This document shows, piece by piece, positions 58,228 through 64,000 of a DNA stretch of 64,000 nt (position 1 is its first letter; each line of letters opens with the position of its first letter). Origin of the DNA: Stieleria magnilauensis (GTDB lineage Bacteria; Planctomycetota; Planctomycetia; Pirellulales; Pirellulaceae). The notes under the pieces were generated by a model. The model saw only the letters and a list, made by a program, of their open reading frames with translations. It did not search any database and was not told where the DNA came from. Location: positions 7,752,233 through 7,816,232 of the forward strand of contig CP036432.1 of NCBI GenBank assembly GCA_007753675.1, in the 5' to 3' direction. The position numbers were made by a program, and so were the translations under genes.

Positions 58228-59091
58228 ATGACCGACATGAAATTCACCAAAATGCACGGCGCCGGCAACGACTACGTCTACGTCGATTGTTTTTCCCAAT
58301 CCGCCCCCGAAAACGCTCCCGAATTGGCTCGCCAGATCGCCCATCGACACTTCGGTGTCGGCGGCGACGGGTTGATCCTGATTCGCCCCAGCGATTCGGC
58401 CGACGCGCGGATGCAAATGTTCAATGCCGACGGCAGCGAAAGCGAAATGTGCGGCAACGGAATTCGCTGCGTCGCCAAATTCGTTTACGACCACGGCATC
58501 GCCAAGCGGGACGCTCTCAAAATTGAAACCGGTGCTGGTGTGCTGGATCTGGCGCTTTCGGTGGGCAGCGACGGGCTGGTCGATCAAGTCACGGTGGACA
58601 TGGGCGTCCCCGAATTGGTCGGGCCCAAGGTCCCGACGACGATCCCCACCGCCCGCGACGACCAACGTGTCATTGCTGTCCCGGTCGAATTCGCCGGCCG
58701 CACGCTGGAAGTGACCTGTGTGTCGATGGGGAATCCCCACTGCGTGATTTTCGTCGAAGAAGCGAGCGACGAGTTGGTCCTGGGGTTGGGGCCGAAAATC
58801 GAATCCGACCCGCGTTTCCCCAACCGCATCAACGTCGAATTTGTCGAAGTCCTGTCGCCGACCGAAGTTCGTCAGCGGACCTGGGAACGCGGCTCGGGCG
58901 AAACCTGGGCCTGCGGAACCGGCGCCTCGGCGGTCTGTGTCGCCGGCGTGTTGGCCGGGCGAACGGAGCGAAAGATTTTGAATCATTTGCTCGGTGGTGA
59001 TCTGACGCTTGAGTGGATCGAGCAATCCGATCACGTGATGATGACGGGACCGGCCACCGAAGTTTTTTCCGGTGAGTGGCCGACACGTTGA
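58228..59091 (+). CDS. dapF: Diaminopimelate epimerase
   Basis: Converts LL- to meso-diaminopimelate for lysine and peptidoglycan. The 287-residue protein has the opening KFTKMHGAGNDYVYVDCF and the two active-site cysteines Cys75 in SEMCGNGIRC and Cys229 in WACGTGASAVC, plus MGNPHCVIFV. The ATG at 58228 is used; 58237 is a close alternative. Planctomycetes were long thought to lack peptidoglycan, and the gene fits current evidence that many make it. xseA follows with a short overlap. Confidence 0.95.
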   Translation: MTDMKFTKMHGAGNDYVYVDCFSQSAPENAPELARQIAHRHFGVGGDGLILIRPSDSADARMQMFNADGSESEMCGNGIRCVAKFVYDHGIAKRDALKIETGAGVLDLALSVGSDGLVDQVTVDMGVPELVGPKVPTTIPTARDDQRVIAVPVEFAGRTLEVTCVSMGNPHCVIFVEEASDELVLGLGPKIESDPRFPNRINVEFVEVLSPTEVRQRTWERGSGETWACGTGASAVCVAGVLAGRTERKILNHLLGGDLTLEWIEQSDHVMMTGPATEVFSGEWPTR

Positions 59092-60320
59092 ATGAATCAT
59101 TCGGATCCGAATCGGACGCTCTGACACAAGCCGTTTCCGTCAGCGAGCTGAACCATCAGCTCAAGGCGGTCGTCGAAGGCACGTTCCCGATGATGTGGGT
59201 GGCAGGCGAAGTGACCGACGTGGCCAAGCCACGCAGCGGACACATCTATTTCACCCTCAAGGATGACGACTCGCAAATCCGTGCCGTGATGTGGCGCAAC
59301 GTGGCATCGCGTTTGAAGTTCGATTTGGAAAACGGCCAGTCCATTCTGTGTTTCGGCGGGCTGGAAATCTACACCGTCCGTGGCACCTACCAGATCGTCG
59401 TCCGCAAAGCCCAGCCGCAAGGCGTCGGGACGCTTCAGTTGGCTTTCGAAAAATTGAAAGCACGTCTGAACGCCGAGGGTCTGTTTTCCTATGAACGCAA
59501 GAAGCCGTTGCCGAGTCATCCGCGTCGGATCGGCGTGATCACCAGCCCCAGCGGCGCGGCGGTTCACGACTTTCTGGTCGCCGCGGAAAACCGCATGATC
59601 GGTGCGGAGATTTTTGTGATCCCGGCCCAAGTTCAAGGCAGTGGCGCCGCCGAAACGATCGTCCGTGGTTTACAAGCCGCAGCGATGGTGCGTCCCAAAC
59701 TGGATGTCGTCGTCGTCGCACGCGGCGGCGGCAGCTTGGAAGACCTTTGGTGTTTCAATGAAGAAGCGGTCGTGCGTGCGATCGCCCAATGCCCCGTCCC
59801 CACGGTGTCGGCAGTCGGCCACGAAGTCGACGTGACGTTGTCGGACTTGGCCGCCGACGTTCGCGCCCTGACTCCGACCGACGCGGCCACGAAAGTCTTC
59901 GCCGATCGGTCGGGGATTGTTCAACGCGTCAACGATTTATCTCGCCGACTTCATCGGGTGATGCACTACGAACTCGAGCGGCGACAGGTTGCACTGGACG
60001 CATTGGCCAACCATCCGGCGATGTCCAAGCCGATGGAAATGGTGCACCTGCGGTCGCGGTTGGTCGATGAACTCGATCAACGGGCCAAGCAAGCGATCGA
60101 TCGCCGCCTGCAGCAATCCAAGTCCAACGTCGCAACCCTGGCAGCAAGTCTCGCGGCGCTGTCGCCACTGAACACGCTGGCCAGAGGTTACAGCGTGACC
60201 AGCGACTGCGACGGCAACGCGATCAGCGATGCTTCACGGCTCGAGATCGGTGAGCGTGTCACCACACGTTTGGCGAGCGGCTCGTTCGAATCCATCGTGG
60301 ATAAGATCGATCCCGCCTGA
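59076..60320 (+). CDS. xseA: Exodeoxyribonuclease VII large subunit
   Basis: The catalytic subunit of the single-strand exonuclease VII. It has 414 residues, starting with a nucleic-acid-binding OB domain (WVAGEVTDVAKPRSGHIYFT in part, DDDSQIRAVMWR), then the catalytic domain with RIGVITSPSGAAVHDF, VVVARGGGSLEDLW and VGHEVDVTLSDLAADVRALT, and a coiled C-terminal region ending LARGYSVTS. The start is GTG at 59076 (16-base overlap with dapF) or TTG at 59088 (TTGA overlap). The small subunit xseB is not next to it. Confidence 0.94.
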   Translation: MADTLNESFGSESDALTQAVSVSELNHQLKAVVEGTFPMMWVAGEVTDVAKPRSGHIYFTLKDDDSQIRAVMWRNVASRLKFDLENGQSILCFGGLEIYTVRGTYQIVVRKAQPQGVGTLQLAFEKLKARLNAEGLFSYERKKPLPSHPRRIGVITSPSGAAVHDFLVAAENRMIGAEIFVIPAQVQGSGAAETIVRGLQAAAMVRPKLDVVVVARGGGSLEDLWCFNEEAVVRAIAQCPVPTVSAVGHEVDVTLSDLAADVRALTPTDAATKVFADRSGIVQRVNDLSRRLHRVMHYELERRQVALDALANHPAMSKPMEMVHLRSRLVDELDQRAKQAIDRRLQQSKSNVATLAASLAALSPLNTLARGYSVTSDCDGNAISDASRLEIGERVTTRLASGSFESIVDKIDPA

Positions 60321-60412
60321 AGTCATGTCACGCTCCTGTACAGAGAAGGGTCAAGCGAAGCGCGGGGCATAGGCACCAAGTTAAGCCGTCGGTTCGTCGT
60401 TGAACTGAAGTC

Positions 60413-60431
60413 ACCCTCCCTCTGGGAGGGT
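60413..60431. repeat. ACCCTCCC hairpin, left of the IS element
   Basis: ACCCTCCC and GGGAGGGT are exact complements around TCT. Together with the preceding GAAGT it mirrors, in the opposite orientation, the hairpin at 62146-62167 on the far side of the transposase gene. Confidence 0.85.
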
Positions 60432-60539
60432 CGCGGAGGAGTTTGCGCTCGGAGCGGGGAGGGTGTCTTGGCGTCGTTGTTAGCATCGGTGCGTGGCGGG
60501 GCCGCGGAAGCCCTCCCCTTATAGCATCTCCTCAGTGTT

Positions 60540-60612
60540 CGGCGTTGAGCGTCCTTGCCATCGCGCAGCCCTTTCCGCAGCGCAGCTTTGGCATGGCGGA
60601 TTCTCAACGCCG
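60540..60612 (+). ncRNA. Candidate structured RNA upstream of the IS110 transposase
   Basis: CGGCGTTGAG (60540-60549) pairs perfectly with CTCAACGCCG (60603-60612); inside, GCCAT (60557-60561) pairs with ATGGC (60593-60597), and further GCGC/AGC segments can pair. IS110-family transposases use a non-coding bridge RNA from the element's own end, usually the 5' side in the IS110 group. Whether this structure lies inside the element is not established, since the direct repeat suggests a left end at about 60728. Confidence 0.35.
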
Positions 60613-60727
60613 CGCTGATTATTATTTGAAGCGGTAGCCAGCGGAGTGCTACGGATCCCCTCCCCAGCCGCATGACGGCTTAGCGAGACTTCCGAGCACA
60701 CCGCTCGCTTCATCCCAAAACGGATCA

Positions 60728-62132
60728 CTCAGATGTAGCTTAGCGGGCTCTCTATAAGGTTTCCGAAGTGGGTGAGGCTGGACTACCAATCACACAAGCC
60801 TTTCAACTCGGTGAGACTACAGCATGAACGACAATTCACCCACACTCAACCAATCCATCGCGCTTTTTGTTGGAATCGATTGGGCTGATCAGAAACATGA
60901 CTGCCACATCATTGATTCTCAAGGCAGAGAATCGGCGATGGAACTGCCCCACACCCCCGAAGCGATCAACCAATGGATCGCCAAGATGACTGAGAAAGCC
61001 AAGGGCGGGAAAATCGCGATCATGCTCGAACAGTCCAAGGGCCCCCTGATCCATGCCTTGATGTTCCGTCAGAACATCGTTCTCTACCCGATTAACCCTA
61101 AACAACTCTCTCGCTATCGAGAAAGCTATCCGGGTGGCGATGGCAAAAGTGATCCTACCGACGCGATGTATCTGGCCAGGCTTCTTCGCGAACGAATCGA
61201 GACCCTTAAGGCATGGCTGCCTGATGATGAGCAGACGCGATTGCTGAACCGGCTTTGCGAGCAAAGACGCTTCATCGTAGGCAGCCAAACAAAACTGCGT
61301 CAGCAGCTTATCAGCGTACTTAAACAGTATTTTCCTGTAGTTTTGGAGCTGTTCGGCAAATCCCACCAGCTGGATTTGCTACTGGCTGTACTCAAGCGGT
61401 GGCCTGATCCCAGGCAACTCCGTCGTGCTGATCGTCGGTTGATTGTTCGGGTTCTGCGAGAACACGGAGTCCGAAATGAGGAGCGGCAAAAAGAAGCCCT
61501 CGATGCCATTCGTAGCTCGCCGTTGCTCTGCGATGACTCTGCCCTGATCACTCCCATGTCCATGACGGTTAAGCATTTGGCTCAGCAAATCGAAGGATCC
61601 ATCAAAACGATTGAGCAGTTCGACCAACAGATTAGCGAGTCGTTCAAGGCTCACGGCGATGCCCACCTGTTCTCCTCGCTCCGAGGAGCCGGCCCAGCAC
61701 TTGCGCCTCGACTTCTGTGTGCGTTCGGTTCGCAGCGTGATCGCTGGTCCGATGCCGATGAACTGGCTTCCTTTAGCGGAATCGCACCCATCACGCGTCA
61801 AAGCGGAAAGCAGCGTCATGTTCAACGGCGCTATGCCTGCCCGAAATACCTTCGCCAAACCTTTCATGAGTTTGCAGCCGCAGCCCGGACATGGTGTCCG
61901 TGGACCAAAGCTCGCTACCAAATGTTACGAGCCCAAGGAATGAAACACCACGCGGTGCTACGCAAGCTCGCACGTAGTTGGATCCGGATTCTCTACCGCG
62001 TCTGGCAGACCCGCATCCCGTTCGACTGTGGTCGATACATTGAAACTCTCAAACGCCGATTACCCGGTATCGTCCCCTACCTCGAAAATTCCTGAAATCC
62101 GAAAACAAGCCACTTGCTCAGAGCTCAGATGT
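60728..62132 (+). mobile_element. IS110-family insertion sequence (boundaries tentative)
   Basis: The transposase gene is flanked by a 9-base direct repeat, CTCAGATGT, at 60728-60736 and 62124-62132, giving an element of about 1.4 kb, normal for the family. No terminal inverted repeats were seen, as in the IS110 group. The left non-coding part would then be about 87 bases, which is short for a bridge RNA, so the true left end may lie further upstream. The surrounding DNA is a dispersed repeat on each side in opposite orientation. Confidence 0.6.
60824..62095 (+). CDS. IS110-family transposase (DEDD)
   Basis: A 423-residue transposase. The RuvC-like N-terminal domain has Asp19 in VGIDWADQKHD, Glu69 in IAIMLEQSKG and Asp110/Asp113 in GKSDPTDAMYLARLL, the DEDD set with family spacing. 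The C-terminal Tnp domain has LRGAGPALAPRLL, FSGIAPITRQSGK with a candidate nucleophilic Ser327, and HEFAAAARTW. The frame is intact, so the copy may be active. Base composition is lower in GC than the neighbours, consistent with acquisition. Confidence 0.92.
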   Translation: MNDNSPTLNQSIALFVGIDWADQKHDCHIIDSQGRESAMELPHTPEAINQWIAKMTEKAKGGKIAIMLEQSKGPLIHALMFRQNIVLYPINPKQLSRYRESYPGGDGKSDPTDAMYLARLLRERIETLKAWLPDDEQTRLLNRLCEQRRFIVGSQTKLRQQLISVLKQYFPVVLELFGKSHQLDLLLAVLKRWPDPRQLRRADRRLIVRVLREHGVRNEERQKEALDAIRSSPLLCDDSALITPMSMTVKHLAQQIEGSIKTIEQFDQQISESFKAHGDAHLFSSLRGAGPALAPRLLCAFGSQRDRWSDADELASFSGIAPITRQSGKQRHVQRRYACPKYLRQTFHEFAAAARTWCPWTKARYQMLRAQGMKHHAVLRKLARSWIRILYRVWQTRIPFDCGRYIETLKRRLPGIVPYLENS

Positions 62133-62145
62133 CTCGCTGCGCTCG

Positions 62146-62167
62146 ACCCTCCCGTACACGGGAGGGT
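62146..62167. repeat. ACCCTCCCGT hairpin, right of the IS element
   Basis: ACCCTCCCGT (62146-62155) pairs with ACGGGAGGGT (62158-62167) around a 2-base loop. Read on the minus strand it continues into GAAGTA-ACCCTCCC-like sequence, so it is the inverted counterpart of the hairpin at 60413-60431. Confidence 0.85.
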
Positions 62168-62374
62168 TACTTCCTAATTGGATGCGTATGGGGACGAGCG
62201 AAGCGCGGGGAGGTCGAACGATTGACTAAGACCGCACCGACTTTCCACCGCATCGAATCCTGCCACAAACGCAAAATGTTGGTGCCGTCGCATCGACTCT
62301 GTTAGCATGGAACGGGTCCTCCCGCACGTTTCGTTGTCGAGCCATTGGATGGTTGTTCGACGTGGAGAGTTGCG

Positions 62375-63739
62375 ATGCAAACAGAATCCACCACCGATGA
62401 ATCCGATACCGAGCCTGTGGTCGGCGGGTCTCGATCATCGCTCCAGCGGCATCTTGATCGCCTGGATGTGTTGAAGGTCGGTTTGCGAAATTCCTTCGGG
62501 ATCGATTTCCGAACCGCATCCCGACTGGTCCACAACGACGACGGTGAGGGGCGGTCGGAACGGTTTCATTATCTGCCCGAAGTGTTTCCGTTTCTCGATT
62601 CCAGGGTGCTGTCGCTGGGCAACACACGACGTCGAGCGTACGAGTCGATCAAAGAGCAGGCGGTCGAATCATTTTGGAAACTCTACTCGGATTTCCAACC
62701 GATGTTGCAAGCGGTCGCCGAATCGTCCGGCGTGGACACCGATCGGCTCGGGCCGGTGCTGGGGCGTTCGCTGCTGTTGTTTGACGCGTCGCGACGAACC
62801 AAGTTTGTGACCTACTTGGAAAAGTCACTGCGGGAATCGGTCAAAAATCTGCGTGGTGAAGTGTATGCCCGGCAACTCGGGCTGCCCTTGTCCGCCGGCC
62901 GCTTGGTGCCGCAGATGCAATGGGTGCTGCAGCGGGCGTCGATGCAGCGGGGGCGGCAATTGTCGGCCGAAGAATCGGATGCCGTCGTGATTGATTTTCT
63001 GACGCGTCATCGCGCGAAATTCAGTCGCGATTCGATGCGGCGGATCGCCGAGGTGATGCGCAGCGGTCGTCGCGAGGTGTCGCTGGACGTCTGCCATGAT
63101 TGGCTGGAGCCCTCGGTCGGTCAGGGCGACGGCGTTTCCGGCCCTGGCAACGTTTCTGAAGCGGGCAACGTTTCTGAAGCGGGCAACGATGGTTGGGTTG
63201 AAGAGCAGGAGGAGCGCGAGTTCCAGTTGCGTCAGATTCATGCCGCGATCGAGCGAGCGGGGTTCGACGCCGAAGAGAGTTGTGTGGTGCTGCAGCGATT
63301 GGACTTGCCCCACGATCAGGCCCGCTACGAACGCGTCGCATCCGGCGTCACGTCCGCATCGCTGCGAAAACGGGCCACGCGATTGTTGGTCCGTCTGATG
63401 GCTGCCCGCTATGCACCCCAGGCTCCGCGATTCGGCGGATTGCTGCGTCGGACGTCGTCGCAGGCCGCGGCGGAGTTGCGGCAAACGCTGGCGGAGTTCG
63501 CAGCCGAGCGGGGCTGCCGGACGGCGGCGTTGGCGGCCGAGCTTCTCAATTGGATGTCGCTGAGCACCAGTGTTTATCGCCTCTCGATCACCCAGCGGGG
63601 ACGCGTGGCGGAGTTTCTCTCGGGCGATACCGGCACCGCTCTCGCCTCGGAATCGTTTCAAAAACTCAAGGCGGCGTTGATCGAACAGGAGCGGCTCGGG
63701 TTTCCCTGTTGGAATGAAATCGCGTCGTCGCCGGAATGA
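62375..63739 (+). CDS. Divergent sigma-70-like protein (unconfirmed)
   Basis: A 454-residue cytoplasmic protein; the ATG at 62375 is preceded by GGAGA. By eye its middle follows the sigma-70 layout: a region 2-like segment with LLLFDASRRTKFVTYLEKSL, where canonical factors have a basic RRG-KFSTYATWW stretch; a region 3-like LPLSAGRLVPQMQWVLQRA then GRQLSAEE, where factors have a P-helix and GREPT-EE; a VSLDV tail like region 3.2; and a region 4-like QLRQIHAAIERAGFDAEESC through SLRKRATRLLVRL. Key aromatic promoter-melting residues are not conserved. A 6-residue GNVSEA repeat lies in the linker. It could be a true sigma factor, a sigma-derived regulator or a chance resemblance. Confidence 0.55.
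   Translation: MQTESTTDESDTEPVVGGSRSSLQRHLDRLDVLKVGLRNSFGIDFRTASRLVHNDDGEGRSERFHYLPEVFPFLDSRVLSLGNTRRRAYESIKEQAVESFWKLYSDFQPMLQAVAESSGVDTDRLGPVLGRSLLLFDASRRTKFVTYLEKSLRESVKNLRGEVYARQLGLPLSAGRLVPQMQWVLQRASMQRGRQLSAEESDAVVIDFLTRHRAKFSRDSMRRIAEVMRSGRREVSLDVCHDWLEPSVGQGDGVSGPGNVSEAGNVSEAGNDGWVEEQEEREFQLRQIHAAIERAGFDAEESCVVLQRLDLPHDQARYERVASGVTSASLRKRATRLLVRLMAARYAPQAPRFGGLLRRTSSQAAAELRQTLAEFAAERGCRTAALAAELLNWMSLSTSVYRLSITQRGRVAEFLSGDTGTALASESFQKLKAALIEQERLGFPCWNEIASSPE
63146..63181 (+). repeat. 18-bp coding tandem repeat
   Basis: Two identical units, 63146-63163 and 63164-63181 (GGCAACGTTTCTGAAGCG), followed by a partial third. They encode GNVSEA twice in the linker before the region 4-like part. 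Confidence 0.95.
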
Positions 63740-63944
63740 AAAACACGCCCAAGGGCATCAGAATCGCTCTGACGGCGGGAGAACGCGGTGCAAAAGGCAA
63801 GCTTTCGATGGCCAAGCGTTACGAATCGACTAGAATTTAGGAGCGGGAACGCCACGACCATCGTTGGGTAACCCCTCTGCGGAGCCATTTCGGCGGGTAT
63901 CGCCGCCGCTTTGAAAGCCTATCTATCCTCTTCTTCCACTGTTA

Positions 63945-64000
63945 ATGATGAAACGAAACACCATTCTTTCAGTAATGGTCTTGTTCGCCTTTGCGCCGCA
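63945..64000 (+). CDS. Start of a secreted or membrane protein gene (truncated by window)
   Basis: Adjacent ATG codons at 63945 and 63948 open a frame reading MMKRNTILSVMVLFAFAP to the window edge: a basic start then a hydrophobic run, a typical signal peptide. It follows the sigma-like gene on the same strand with a 205-base gap. Only 18 codons are visible, so nothing more can be said. Confidence 0.55.
   Translation, partial: MMKRNTILSVMVLFAFAP

Larger units (their letters stand above)
60321..60823. other. Repeat-rich region upstream of the IS110 transposase, 503 bases
   Basis: Contains a repeat segment (GGGGCATAGGCACCAAGTTA from 60363 on), the ACCCTCCC hairpin at 60413-60431, the strong structure at 60540-60612, a smaller hairpin at about 60631-60653 (GGTAGC/GCTAC) and the left member of a 9-base direct repeat at 60728-60736. 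No protein gene is supported. Confidence 0.6.

Overview
The window is a GC-rich chromosomal segment from a planctomycete, most likely a relative of Rhodopirellula and other Pirellulaceae. The evidence is the gene content: a PSCyt1/DUF1549/DUF1553 protein beside a DUF1501 protein, many secreted or lipobox proteins of unknown function, an octaheme cytochrome fused to HEAT/TPR repeats, a MoxR-DUF58-transglutaminase operon, and short intergenic hairpin repeats. kdsA points to a Gram-negative outer membrane with LPS. No CRISPR array, replication origin or rRNA was seen.

Layout. 1-4.3 kb: the end of a PlsC acyltransferase, kdsA, a lipoprotein and a ThuA-domain protein. 4.5-10.6 kb: a tight minus-strand operon of four secreted proteins, namely a beta-rich protein, one HtrA protease with an intact triad, and two HtrA-like proteins that have lost all three catalytic residues. 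10.8-20.2 kb: small secreted proteins, a Xer recombinase, a TolB-propeller/M28 peptidase/PDZ protein and the octaheme cytochrome. 20.5-29.6 kb: sucA, a sugar isomerase-like protein, a CAP-domain protein, hisH diverging from hisE-hisG, and a rhodanese. 29.8-35.0 kb: moxR-DUF58-transglutaminase-DUF167. 35.3-41.6 kb: a small planctomycete-type protein, a YjhG/YagF-type dehydratase, an aldehyde dehydrogenase and two secreted proteins. 41.7-46.0 kb: the translation cluster, in transcription order tRNA-Thr(TGT), tRNA-Tyr(GTA), tRNA-Gly(TCC), tRNA-Thr(GGT), tuf, tRNA-Trp(CCA), secE, nusG, rplK. 46.2-60.3 kb: an MBL hydrolase, an RNA methyltransferase, a DapA-family lyase, the DUF1501/PSCyt1 pair, a D-2-hydroxyacid dehydrogenase, DUF547, a TVP38-type membrane protein, dapF and xseA. 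60.3-64 kb: an IS110-family element in repeat-rich DNA, a protein with the layout of a very divergent sigma-70 factor, and the first codons of another gene.

The items most worth a second look are the HtrA/pseudo-HtrA operon (4.5-10.6 kb), the sigma-like protein (62.4-63.7 kb), the IS110 element with structured flanks (60.5-62.2 kb), and several dispersed inverted repeats, one of which supplies the stop codon of its neighbouring gene. All function calls rest on motif recognition by eye; no database search was run.
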